64,000 bases of DNA, from positions 308,573 through 372,572 of the forward strand of contig CAYSVH010000001.1 of assembly GCA_964434425.1 (NCBI GenBank), in the 5' to 3' direction. Position 1 is the first letter of the stretch; the number at the start of each line of letters is the position of its first letter. The position numbers were made by a program, and so were the translations under genes. Origin of the DNA: CALMEC01 sp964434425 (GTDB lineage: Bacteria; Actinomycetota; Thermoleophilia; Miltoncostaeales; Miltoncostaeaceae). Of this stretch, positions 47,499-55,252 are shown piece after piece. The notes below the pieces were generated by a model. It saw nothing but the letters and a program-made list of their open reading frames with translations. It searched no databases and had not been told where the DNA came from.

Positions 47499-48386
47499 TC
47501 ATCGGGGGGCGCCGGTCAGCTGGGCTTCAGCGTACCGGTGTTCGTGTTCGGCGGGCGTGTTGTCGCCGAGAGATTGATGGAGTCGATCGGTTTTGTACCA
47601 GGCCACCCATTCCACGATTGCGAGTTCAAGCTGCGTGTGGGTTCTCCAGACGCGGTCGGCGATCAGCTCGGTTTTGAAGGTGTCGACGAAGCTCTCGGCC
47701 ATGGCGTTGTCGTATGCGTCTCCGACCGATCCGATCGATGCGAGTACCTGGTGGTCGACGAGTTCCTGTTGGAAGGCGTAGCTCGTGTACTGGGAACCGG
47801 CGTCGGAGTGGTGGATCAACTGGACCTCTGCACCGGGCCGGCGGCGTGTCAAGGCCATGCGCAGGGCATCGAGGACGAGGTCCGTGCGCATCCGGGTGGC
47901 GAACTGCCAGCCGACGATGCGGCGACTGTAGGCGTCGAGGACGAAGCTGAAGAACACCACACCCTCCCACGTGCGCAGATACGTGAAGTCCGCGACCCAC
48001 AACTCATCCGGCCGGGTCGCCGCGAAGTCACGCTCAACCAGGTCCGGTGGGCGTGAAGCGGTGGGGTCCGGGATGGTGGTACGCCACAGTTTGCCGCGGC
48101 GTTTGGCCCCCTGGATCCCGGCGTGACGCATCAGCCGTTTCACCCGGTCACGGCCCACCACGATGCCCTCGCGTGTGAGTGCCAGCCACGTCTTGCGGTA
48201 CCCGTACGCCTCGTAGTTTCGTCGATGGACGTCGCGGACCGCCTCGAGTAGACGCTCATCGTCCACTGCCCGCCCGCTGCGGGCACCGCTCTTGCGGTGG
48301 TAGTAGGCGGACGCCGACACGTCCAGGACCCTGCAGATCGGCTCGACCCCGAAGCGACCGCGACATTCGTCGATGAACGCGGTCAC
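47499..48386 (-). CDS. IS3-family transposase OrfB (DDE integrase core)
   Basis: 295 aa with the HTH_21-like start (YYHRKSGARSGRAVDDERLL, YEAYGYRKTWLALTREG) and an rve integrase core. The catalytic triad is seen as Asp in DELWVADFTYL, Asp in IHHSDAGSQYTS and Glu in NAMAESFVDTFKTEL. It ends with LHQSLGDNTPAEHE. It starts with GTG 48386, overlapping the orfA stop as GTGA in the -1 phase. In this family the active transposase is usually an OrfAB fusion made by -1 frameshifting, and a T5C run in orfA (near 48416-48421) is a possible slippery site. All key residues are intact. Confidence 0.93.
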   Translation of the reverse strand: MTAFIDECRGRFGVEPICRVLDVSASAYYHRKSGARSGRAVDDERLLEAVRDVHRRNYEAYGYRKTWLALTREGIVVGRDRVKRLMRHAGIQGAKRRGKLWRTTIPDPTASRPPDLVERDFAATRPDELWVADFTYLRTWEGVVFFSFVLDAYSRRIVGWQFATRMRTDLVLDALRMALTRRRPGAEVQLIHHSDAGSQYTSYAFQQELVDHQVLASIGSVGDAYDNAMAESFVDTFKTELIADRVWRTHTQLELAIVEWVAWYKTDRLHQSLGDNTPAEHEHRYAEAQLTGAPR

Positions 48387-48685
48387 TTCGTCCGGTCTTG
48401 GTCGAGCTCGGTCGCGAAAAACACCGACGCGGCCTTCAAGATCTCGTTCGCACGTCGTAACTCGAAGACCTCTTTGCGCAACCGCCGGATCTCTTCTCGC
48501 TCCTGACTGGTCGGCAGATCCGGCCTGAGACCCTCATCAGCCTCCAACCGCCGAACATGCCGACGCAACGTCTCCGACGCGACACCCAGATCCCGCGCGA
48601 CCTGCGCAATCGGACGACCACTCTCAATCACAAGACGAGCACCGCGATCGAGCACCTCAACTGGATACTTCCGTGGACGGGCCAT
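48383..48685 (-). CDS. IS3-family OrfA (helix-turn-helix)
   Basis: 100 aa starting MARPRKYPVEVLDRGARLV. It has a helix-turn-helix (PIAQVARDLGVASETLRRHV) that binds the IS ends and a leucine-zipper-like helix (EREEIRRLRKEVFELRRANE) for oligomerisation. An ATG three codons upstream (48694) is possible. The second ATG is preferred as family members begin with this M-A-R-P-R. It overlaps orfB by 4 bases. Confidence 0.9.
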   Translation of the reverse strand: MARPRKYPVEVLDRGARLVIESGRPIAQVARDLGVASETLRRHVRRLEADEGLRPDLPTSQEREEIRRLRKEVFELRRANEILKAASVFFATELDQDRTK

Positions 48686-48736
48686 ACAGAGCACTTCCTC
48701 TCCCGAGGACCGAAATCCTCGTCACAAAGCCTCCGT

Positions 48737-48800
48737 CAAACCCAGCCCGCCTCAAACCCAGCCCGCCTCAAACCCAGCCCGCCTCAAACCCAGCCCGCCT
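48737..48800. repeat. Four tandem copies of a 16-bp unit derived from the IS3 end
   Basis: TCAAACCCAGCCCGCC is repeated four times without change. The first copy lies in the right terminal inverted repeat of the IS3 element, and the other three lie outside it. The left end of the element has only one copy. Confidence 0.95.
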
Positions 48801-48965
48801 CACGCAGTCGTAGAACAACCGCAACGATGGCAGGGGCCCCCGACCCCTCAGCCGCTCGCTCCACCTACCCCCGATCCCCACTCCAATCGGAAGAACCGGC
48901 AATACTCACCCTCATCTGCGGCCGAATCCCCATCCAACTATCCACGTGAACCCCCGAAGAACCCC
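48801..48965 (+). pseudogene. Mosaic of ISL3-related ends
   Basis: Bases about 48805-48895 resemble 31984-32075 inside the ISL3 element (shared CAGTCGTAGAACAACCGCAA and AATCCCCACTCCAA/GATCCCCACTCCAA). From about 48898 on the plus strand the frame reads AILTLICGRIPIQLST and stops, the last 16 codons of an ISL3 transposase of the 19.4/46.5-kb type, followed by the element end GAACCCCCGAAGAACCC. So two different ISL3 lineages are joined here. Confidence 0.75.
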
Positions 48966-49093
48966 ACTTCCTTGGTCGACTCGGCCATCTTGGGATTCTG
49001 TCAGGGGCGCCCGACGCGGTAAGCGTCCTGCGACGGGGAAGGCACCACGGGCATCCAGGGTTGGCGTTGCTCAGGTCTCCAGCGTACTGACGG

Positions 49094-49966
49094 TCAGCGG
49101 GCTGGTCCGGATGCTTCGGAGCCATCTGGACGAGGGGCGCGGTTGCACTGCGGAGGGCGAGACATACCATCGATGTCGAGCGCGGAAACCTTCTTGGCGA
49201 CCGCGCCGGGGACGAACCCGGCCTCCACGTGTTCGAAGACATCCAGCGCGACCGCAGGCCCGCACACATTGCCGACTAAGAGCGCACCAAGCACCCCCGG
49301 TTTCAGTCGCTCAGCGTGCATTCGATCATGACCGCGCATGTGCTGGATCGCGTTGCGGAGATTCTGCAGCTCGCGCAGCTCGGCCACAAGTGTCTCGGGG
49401 AATTCCGGCGTACTTGGCCAAATCTCCGGAAGCACGCACGTTACGAACTCCATGAGAGGCAGCCTCGACTCGATCTTCTTTCTTCCGTACTCTTTTCCTT
49501 GGTAGTTGAAGACGTACGAGTCGTCTGCATGCTTGTTTAATGCGAAGATTGAGAACGAGGAGATCGCCATGGTGCTGAAGGTCACGGCGGTGATCTCATC
49601 GGCGATAGCGTCATGAACACGCTTCTCGTGGGTCGCGGCAATCTCAAGGTCCACCAGACCGTTATTGCACGGCTGGATTGCGCTTCGCAGTTGACGCCGA
49701 GTACGGTCGGCGGAGCGCCGAGCGGCGGCAGCGCGATCTAAGAGGAGAATCTCGGTGATCGGGGCGGGAAAGGTGAAAGACACCTCATCCGGGGCTCTGT
49801 CCGCAAACGTGGCACCATCCAACACAATCGCGCGCCTACCGCGCAGATCATCGGGTGACTCGGGTCCTAAGGCGCTACCGCGAGTACGCGGATCTGCCGT
49901 CGCTTGGAACGTCTTCCGTTTCTGTTTCCTCCTGCGTTTACTCTTCCGAGCATTTGGCATGGGCAC
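49094..49966 (-). CDS. Hypothetical protein with a HEPN-type RNxxxH motif
   Basis: I do not recognise the family of this 290-aa protein. The N-terminus is very basic (MPNARKSKRRRKQKRKTFQ), as in nucleic-acid binders. A mostly helical body follows with THEKRVHDAIADEITAVTFS, YVFNYQGKEYGRKKIESRL and LVAELRELQNLRNAIQHMRG. The segment R204-N-A-I-Q-H209 at the end of a long helix matches the R-[N/D/H]-x3-H catalytic motif of HEPN RNases, which are common effectors in phage defence and toxin-antitoxin systems. The start is GTG 49966 or ATG 49960, neither with a good ribosome site. Its GC is lower than that of the genes to the right, and it lies beside an IS mosaic, so acquisition is likely. No partner gene is visible. 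Confidence 0.6.
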   Translation of the reverse strand: MPMPNARKSKRRRKQKRKTFQATADPRTRGSALGPESPDDLRGRRAIVLDGATFADRAPDEVSFTFPAPITEILLLDRAAAARRSADRTRRQLRSAIQPCNNGLVDLEIAATHEKRVHDAIADEITAVTFSTMAISSFSIFALNKHADDSYVFNYQGKEYGRKKIESRLPLMEFVTCVLPEIWPSTPEFPETLVAELRELQNLRNAIQHMRGHDRMHAERLKPGVLGALLVGNVCGPAVALDVFEHVEAGFVPGAVAKKVSALDIDGMSRPPQCNRAPRPDGSEASGPAR

Positions 49967-50141
49967 AGTCTGGCAAAGGCGTCTGACGACTTCGTAATCG
50001 AGCTGAGTTGACAGAGTTCTTGCTGGTGGAACGGGATTGAAGCGGGAACCTGCCTTAGTCCCTTGGGGTCAAGGCCCCCCGCGTCCCCTCCGATACCTCC
50101 CTGTAGCGCACCCTCCCGCGCAGGACACACGAAGGAGTCCC

Positions 50142-51503
50142 GTGGCCACACCTCACCCCACAGCAGGTGACCGATCCACGTCGGTCCGCATCGTCGTGCC
50201 GGTCATGGTCGGCACGCGGCCCGAGGCGATCAAGCTGCTGTCGGTGATCCGTGCCCTGGACGCGAGCGCGTACTACGAGCCGCTGGTGGTCTCCACCGGG
50301 CAGCACTACAAGATGGTGCAGGACATCCTCGACCTGGCGGGCATCGCCTGCGAGGTCACGCTCTGGTCCGGCTCCCGGCAGGCCAACCTCAACGCGCGGG
50401 TGGCCTCGGTGATGGAGCGGTTCGAGGACTTCTGCGCCGAGCGCTTCGAGGTGCATTCCGACCGCACCCCCAACGAGGAGGACGTCCTGCAGGGGCGCTT
50501 CCCGGCGGCGGTCATCGTCCACGGTGACACCAGCTCGGCCATGGCGGCGGCGCTGTCGGCGTTCCACATGGGGATCCCGGTCATGCACGTCGAGGCCGGT
50601 CTTCGCACCGGCGACATCCGCTCACCCTTCCCCGAGGAGATGAACCGGCAGGTCATCGGGCGGATCGCGGCCATGCACTTCGCGCCGACGGCCCTCAACC
50701 TGCAGAATCTGGTCCGGGAGAACACCCCGGTCGAGCAGATCTTCGTCACCGGCAACACCGGCATCGACGCGCTCATGTGGGCATCGGGGCTGGACATGAC
50801 CTACCACGATCCGCGGCTGCAGGCGCTCTATGAGAGCGACCACCGGATCGTGGTGGTGACGGCGCATCGCCGCGAGAACTGGGGCGCGGGCCTTGAGGGC
50901 ATCGCCGAGGGCGTCGCCGGGCTGGCCGCCCTCGACCCGGACGTCCACTACGTCCTTCCGGTCCACCCGAACCCGCAGGTCAAGGACGTGCTGGCCCGCC
51001 GGCTGTCCGGTCTCGACAACGTGCTGCTCATCGAGCCCCTGGGCTACGCGACGTTCGCGAAGCTCCTGGGCCGCTGCCACCTGGTCCTCACCGACTCCGG
51101 CGGCATCCAGGAGGAGGCGCCCTCGCTGGGCAAGCCCGTCCTGGTGATGCGGGAGAGCACCGAGCGCACCGAGGGCGTCTCGGCCGGCACCCTGCGCCTC
51201 GTCGGCACCGACCCCGCGCGCATCGTCGAGGAGGGCCGGCGCCTGCTGGAGGACCCGGTCGCCTACGCGGGGATGTCGCAGGCCGAGAACCCGTACGGCG
51301 ACGGCCGGGCGGCCGAGCGCATCGTGGCCGCCCTGGAGCACATCCTCATCGGGGGCCCGGCGCCCGCGCCGTTCGGTCCGGGCTACGACCGGGCCGTGGT
51401 GGGCCGGGCCGCCGGACCGCAGTTTGTAACGCTCACCGGCGTGCAGCGGCCCACCGCACCGCCCGGCGGCGTGCCCACCGTCCCCGACGACGCCCCGGTG
51501 TGA
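50142..51503 (+). CDS. wecB: UDP-N-acetylglucosamine 2-epimerase (non-hydrolysing)
   Basis: It interconverts UDP-GlcNAc and UDP-ManNAc, supplying precursor for surface polysaccharides. The GT-B fold motifs are all present: VGTRPEAIKLLSVI near the N-terminus, STGQHYKMV, IVHGDTSSAMA, VMHVEAGLRTGDI, PFPEEMNRQVI, VVTAHRRENWG and LTDSGGIQEEAPSLGKPVL with the UDP-binding Glu. The GTG at 50142 follows GAAGGAG by 4 bases and fits the family length (453 aa). A longer frame from 50037 has no start signal. There is a Pro-rich tail of about 40 residues not needed for activity. Its stop overlaps the next gene as GTGA, so it is co-expressed with the glycosyltransferase. Confidence 0.93.
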   Translation: MATPHPTAGDRSTSVRIVVPVMVGTRPEAIKLLSVIRALDASAYYEPLVVSTGQHYKMVQDILDLAGIACEVTLWSGSRQANLNARVASVMERFEDFCAERFEVHSDRTPNEEDVLQGRFPAAVIVHGDTSSAMAAALSAFHMGIPVMHVEAGLRTGDIRSPFPEEMNRQVIGRIAAMHFAPTALNLQNLVRENTPVEQIFVTGNTGIDALMWASGLDMTYHDPRLQALYESDHRIVVVTAHRRENWGAGLEGIAEGVAGLAALDPDVHYVLPVHPNPQVKDVLARRLSGLDNVLLIEPLGYATFAKLLGRCHLVLTDSGGIQEEAPSLGKPVLVMRESTERTEGVSAGTLRLVGTDPARIVEEGRRLLEDPVAYAGMSQAENPYGDGRAAERIVAALEHILIGGPAPAPFGPGYDRAVVGRAAGPQFVTLTGVQRPTAPPGGVPTVPDDAPV

Positions 51504-52801
51504 TCGGACTCTTCGACGGCCTCCCGGCCGGCTGGCAGATCTACTTCACCGTCGCCCTGGTCGTGGTGCTGGTGATGATGGCGTGGACCGCGCTGCTCTT
51601 CGTCCGCTCGGCCCGGCAGCTGGCGAAGAGCCGGAGCACCGACACCGACCACTTCACCTGGATCTTCCTCGTCCCGGCGCTCAACGAGGAGGTGACCATC
51701 GTCGACAGCGTGTCCCGGCTGCTCGCGATCCCGGTTCTGCGGAGCCAGGTCATCGTCATCGACGACGGCTCGGACGACGGGACCTCCGACGTGCTGGCCC
51801 GCATGGACCATCCCCTCCTGACGGTCATCCGCCGCGACCTGCCGGACGCCCGGCGGGGCAAGGCCGCCGCGCTCAACCAGGCCTACCGGCTTCTGGCCGA
51901 GAACCTGGACGGACGGGATCCTGAGCGCACGATCGTCGTCGTCGTGGACGCCGACGGCCGGCTGGCCCGCGACGCGCCGGCGCGCGCGGCCGTCCACTTC
52001 GCCGACCCGTGCGTGGGCGGGGTGCAGTCGCAGGTCCGGATCTACAACCGCTGGCGGCTTCTCACCTGGATGCAGGACATCGAGTTCGGCGTCTACGGGC
52101 GGCTGTTCCAGGCCGGCCGAAACGGCTGGGGCACGGCCGGCATGGGCGGCAACGGGCAGTTCAACCGGCTGGCGGCGCTCGACGACGTCGCCGATGCCAA
52201 CGGACCGTGGAAGGACCGGCTCACCGAGGACCAGGATCTGGGCCTGCGCCTCCTCGCCGCGGGCTGGCACGGCCGTCAGGAACTTGTGGGGGCGGTCGAC
52301 CAGCAGGGCCTCTCGCGGCTGCGTCCCCTGCTTCGCCAGCGCACCCGGTGGTCGCAGGGGAACCTGCAGGCGATGGACCTGCTTCGCACGGTCATGCGCT
52401 CACCGTTCCCGCTGCTCGCCCGGCTGGAGCTCTTCGCCTATCTGCTCATGCCGGTGTGGCAGGGCATCGTGGGTATCGCCTTCGTCGCCGCGGTGATCCT
52501 GGCCGTCTTCGGTGGTGTGCCGCTGTGGGCCGGCGGCGTCACCTGGGAGCTGGTGGTCGTCTACCTGCTGGGCTTCGGCGGGACGGTCATGGGCGCCGTC
52601 GCGGCACGGCGCGGCATGGGATGGCTGGGCCCGGTCCGCGGGTTCCTCGTCGGCCACCTCTACGCGCTGTACACGCTGCTTCTGTGGCCGGTGCTGATCC
52701 GTTCGCTCTTCCGTCAGCTGAGCGGACGCGACAGCTGGGCCAAGACCGCCCGCGAGCCCATGGACCGCGGTTCGGTGGTCGCCGAGGTGACCCAGGGCTG
52801 A
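51500..52801 (+). CDS. Membrane glycosyltransferase family 2 (polysaccharide synthase type)
   Basis: A 433-aa processive beta-glycosyltransferase of the hyaluronan/poly-GlcNAc synthase type. One N-terminal membrane helix (about 13-37) precedes a GT-A domain with FLVPALNEE, VIDDGSDDGT, VVVDADGRL (the DxD), TEDQDLGLRLLAAGW (catalytic Asp) and the polymer-binding RQRTRWSQG (QxxRW). Three or four C-terminal membrane helices follow (about 310-410). It starts at GTG 51500, overlapping wecB. With an epimerase upstream and a secreted GH16 downstream it probably makes an extracellular amino-sugar polymer. The exact sugar is not known. Confidence 0.9.
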   Translation: MIGLFDGLPAGWQIYFTVALVVVLVMMAWTALLFVRSARQLAKSRSTDTDHFTWIFLVPALNEEVTIVDSVSRLLAIPVLRSQVIVIDDGSDDGTSDVLARMDHPLLTVIRRDLPDARRGKAAALNQAYRLLAENLDGRDPERTIVVVVDADGRLARDAPARAAVHFADPCVGGVQSQVRIYNRWRLLTWMQDIEFGVYGRLFQAGRNGWGTAGMGGNGQFNRLAALDDVADANGPWKDRLTEDQDLGLRLLAAGWHGRQELVGAVDQQGLSRLRPLLRQRTRWSQGNLQAMDLLRTVMRSPFPLLARLELFAYLLMPVWQGIVGIAFVAAVILAVFGGVPLWAGGVTWELVVVYLLGFGGTVMGAVAARRGMGWLGPVRGFLVGHLYALYTLLLWPVLIRSLFRQLSGRDSWAKTAREPMDRGSVVAEVTQG

Positions 52802-52886
52802 ACGCCGGCGTGCGGGGTGGCCCCAGCCGCCGCCGCCCGCTCATCGTCGGTGCAGATGGCGATCTCGGCGTCAGCACGCGCTGCGA

Positions 52887-52904
52887 CGGTGAGTTTTCTC
52901 ACCG
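52887..52904. terminator. Short hairpin after the glycosyltransferase gene
   Basis: CGGTGAG, TTTT, CTCACCG: a perfect 7-bp stem 86 bases after the stop, within the 264-bp gap before the GH16 gene. It may be a weak terminator or attenuator. Confidence 0.35.
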
Positions 52905-53065
52905 ACCGTTCCAGCGGACCCGGCCGGGTGGCACCCGCAAGGCCCACCACGTCCAATACCCCGCGATGGCGCTCGGGATGTCGTTATGACCCTATCCACC
53001 CCTGTGTGGATGCGGAGCGATGCGCGGAGCGCCCATCTCGCAACCGTTGGGAGGATTCAGCCCGT

Positions 53066-54013
53066 ATGACGATCGGAACACAGACGACATCCACAGACGT
53101 GCGGCACGCACCCGCCGAGGGGCACACCGCATGCGGAGCGACGCGGCCACGGGGGACGGCACACCCGGGCGGCGCGCGGGGGCGGCGGCGTCCATCGCGA
53201 GGCGGGCTTGCATCCGTCGGTGCGGCACTCGCGGTGGTTTTCGCAGGTGGCCTCGGCCTGGCCGAGCGGGGTGAGGCACAGGCCCCCGTCAAGAAGGGCC
53301 CGTGGAAGCTCGTGTTCAACGAGGAGTTCAACGGCAAGGCGGTCAACCGAAAGTACTGGAACGTCCGCCACCAGGACTACCTCTCGTACGACAGCGCGAT
53401 CATCACCGGTCGCCGCGACAACGTCTGGACCTCACGCGGACTCCTCGTCATCCAGGCGAAGCGCGAGTGGGCCCGGGTGGGCGACGTGAGCCGCCAGTAC
53501 ACCACCGGCTACCTCGACACCATCGGCAAGCGGTCGTGGAAGTACGGCCGGTTCGAGATGCGGGCCAAGCTTCCCTCCACACAGGGAACCTGGCCGGCGT
53601 TCTGGCTGCGCGCCAACCGGGGGGGCGGGGAGATCGACATCCTCGAGGCCGTCGGCGGCCGGCCGAACCTGGCCCACCAGGCCATCCACGAGTCCACCAA
53701 CGGCGGTAAGGGCCGGGCACAGAACGACCATACGTTCCCCCGTAACACCGACACCGGCCGCTGGCACACCTACGGGGTCATCGTGGCACCCGAGATGGTC
53801 ACCTGGACCATCGACGGCAAGCCGGTCTTCCGGGCCCACGCCAAGGACCACCCCTGGCTCACCCAGACCCTCAACGAGGGCTACAACATCCGCCTCAACA
53901 TGCAGGTGGGCGGCAGCTTCCCGGGCTACTACGGCCGGCCGCTGTCCGACCAGAGCATCTTCCCGGCGCGGTTCATCGTCGACTGGGTGCGGGTGTACCA
54001 GCGCCGCCAGTAG
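53066..54013 (+). CDS. Secreted family 16 glycoside hydrolase (beta-glucanase-like)
   Basis: This 315-aa protein has an N-terminal extension of about 45 residues, then RRRPSRGGLASVGAALAVVF and AGGLGLAERGEAQA, a signal peptide with a probable AQA cleavage site. The mature domain is a GH16 jelly roll: WKLVFNEEFNGKAVNRKYWN, YGRFEMRAKLP, TWPAFWLRAN and the catalytic GEIDILEA, matching ExDxxE with both carboxylates. It closes with FPARFIVDWVRVYQ. ATG 53066 follows GGGAGG by 11 bases. A longer frame from 52817 has no such site. GH16 enzymes cut beta-1,3 or beta-1,4 glucans, galactans or related polymers. Next to the polysaccharide synthase it could trim or release the exported polymer. Confidence 0.9.
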   Translation: MTIGTQTTSTDVRHAPAEGHTACGATRPRGTAHPGGARGRRRPSRGGLASVGAALAVVFAGGLGLAERGEAQAPVKKGPWKLVFNEEFNGKAVNRKYWNVRHQDYLSYDSAIITGRRDNVWTSRGLLVIQAKREWARVGDVSRQYTTGYLDTIGKRSWKYGRFEMRAKLPSTQGTWPAFWLRANRGGGEIDILEAVGGRPNLAHQAIHESTNGGKGRAQNDHTFPRNTDTGRWHTYGVIVAPEMVTWTIDGKPVFRAHAKDHPWLTQTLNEGYNIRLNMQVGGSFPGYYGRPLSDQSIFPARFIVDWVRVYQRRQ

Positions 54014-54040
54014 ACGCGCGAGGGTCGCATGTGACAGGTC

Positions 54041-54104
54041 CGTCGGCCGGTGGGCGCCGGCCGGCGGATCGGAGGCTCTGACGGGTCGAGCGGCCGGTCA
54101 GAGC
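54041..54104 (+). terminator. Two successive hairpins after the GH16 gene
   Basis: CGTCGGCCGG/CCGGCCGGCG (54041-54066, 6-base loop, one G-T pair) is followed by GCTCTGAC/GTCAGAGC (54075-54104, 14-base loop). They end the wecB-GT2-GH16 group. Confidence 0.5.
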
Positions 54105-54286
54105 GACCGCGGCGACGTCGCGTGGGGGGTCCTGGGGCAGTCGGTCGAATCGGCCTCCACGCCGACGGCGTGTGAACGGCCGGTGCGCGATCGGTGGCGA
54201 ACCCGTGTGCGGTCTTGCCGCTTGCTGCAAGCCGCGCCACCCTGGTCGCGTACCGGGGTGTCGAAGCGAACGGAAGGAACGACAAC

Positions 54287-54592
54287 ATGCCGACAGCGTC
54301 CGGGGTGCCTGTCCAGCGTGCCATCGCATGGGTCAGGTCCGCCTATCCCGACGGGGTCCCCGCCGGCGACCGCATGGGGCTCATCCGCGTTCTCAGCGAG
54401 CGCCTCACCCAGGAGGAGATGGACACCCTCGTCCAGGCTCTGCCGGACGTCATCGGATACGGGACTGTCAGAGAGACACGAAAGGCCAGGAACCTGCGCC
54501 GGAGGTTCGCCGCGAACGTCACGCCCATCGACCGCTACCGCGTGGCGGGTCGGCTCGCCGCCGGCGGATGGCCGCTGGCCGACACGGCGTAG
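54287..54592 (+). CDS. DUF3349 family protein (copy 1)
   Basis: A 101-aa protein with no known function. DUF3349 is a small helical domain found mainly in actinobacteria. Visible marks are VQRAIAWVRSAYPDGVPAGD, LIRVLSERLTQEEMDTLVQA and the C-terminal IDRYRVAGRLAAGGWPLAD. The ATG at 54287 follows GGAAGGAACGACAAC, the same leader sequence as in copy 2, which decides the start against an upstream ATG at 54194. It forms a tandem pair with the next gene, about 200 bp apart, so each may have its own promoter. Confidence 0.85.
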   Translation: MPTASGVPVQRAIAWVRSAYPDGVPAGDRMGLIRVLSERLTQEEMDTLVQALPDVIGYGTVRETRKARNLRRRFAANVTPIDRYRVAGRLAAGGWPLADTA

Positions 54593-54808
54593 CGGCTGCA
54601 CGCGGGAGCGTTCGCCGGGGGCTTCTCGTCGATCTCGGCTCCGGGAGTGTCACCGATCGACGCCGATGGCCGGTGCGTCACCGCCCGGCCCCCGGTGAAC
54701 AACGGGCACACGGGTGGTGTCGAACCGCCGCCGGCCCTTGCGCCCCGTCGAGCGCCTGCGCAACCCTCGGTCCGTACCGATTCTGAAGCGAACGAGAGGA
54801 ACGACAGC

Positions 54809-55123
54809 ATGGCAACGATGTCTCCCGGAGTGTTCGTCGAGCGCACGGTCGCATGGGTGCGATCGGCCTACCCGGATGGTGTGCCCTCCGCCGACCGGCG
54901 GGGCCTGATCGACGTCCTGGGCGAGCGGCTCACGTCCGACGAGCTCGACCTGGTGGTGCGGCTTCTGCCCGAGATCGTCGGCGACGGCCAGGTGGCCGAC
55001 GATGCACCCGTACCCGCGCTCGGCGAGGCTGAGTACGCCGCGGTGACGTCTTTGGACCGCTATCGCGTCGCCGGACGCCTGGCGGCGGGAGGCTGGCCGC
55101 TGGCGGAGGTGGAGGTCGCCTGA
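54809..55123 (+). CDS. DUF3349 family protein (copy 2)
   Basis: A 104-aa paralog of the preceding gene with the same marks (VERTVAWVRSAYPDGVPSAD, LIDVLGERLTSDELDLVVRL, LDRYRVAGRLAAGGWPLAE). The leader GAGAGGAACGACAGC before ATG 54809 also matches that of copy 1, so the duplication included the upstream region. The middle differs: acidic here, basic in copy 1. The two may have diverged in partner binding. Confidence 0.85.
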   Translation: MATMSPGVFVERTVAWVRSAYPDGVPSADRRGLIDVLGERLTSDELDLVVRLLPEIVGDGQVADDAPVPALGEAEYAAVTSLDRYRVAGRLAAGGWPLAEVEVA

Positions 55124-55155
55124 TCCGTGGCGGGTGTTCTATCCCGCAACCCGCG

Positions 55156-55188
55156 CCTGTCGACGGCATCCGCACATGCGTCGACAGG
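55156..55188. terminator. Strong hairpin between convergent genes
   Basis: CCTGTCGACG and CGTCGACAGG form a perfect 10-bp stem between DUF3349 copy 2 and the convergent gene ending at 55253. It probably works in both directions. Confidence 0.6.
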
Positions 55189-55252
55189 CCACCGAAACGC
55201 GTCGATCCCGCGTTCCCGCCGTCAGCGCACCCGGGCTGGCGAAGTGCCGTGG

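Larger units (their letters stand above)
47451..48755 (-). mobile_element. Complete IS3-family insertion sequence, 1305 bp
   Basis: The ends are perfect inverted repeats of 24 bp at 47451-47474 and 48732-48755, beginning TGAGGCGGGCTGGGTTTGAC. Inside are orfA and orfB in the standard overlapping arrangement. The insertion lies in an ISL3 transposase gene. The right end is followed by three more copies of its terminal 16-bp unit. Confidence 0.9.

Noticed and set aside
48737..48800. Possible CRISPR array
   Set aside because: Four 16-bp units are directly adjacent without spacers and derive from the IS3 end.
48557..48949. Plus-strand 130-codon frame ending in a transposase-like tail
   Set aside because: Only the last 16 codons match an ISL3 transposase; the rest runs antisense through IS3 orfA and the tandem repeat.
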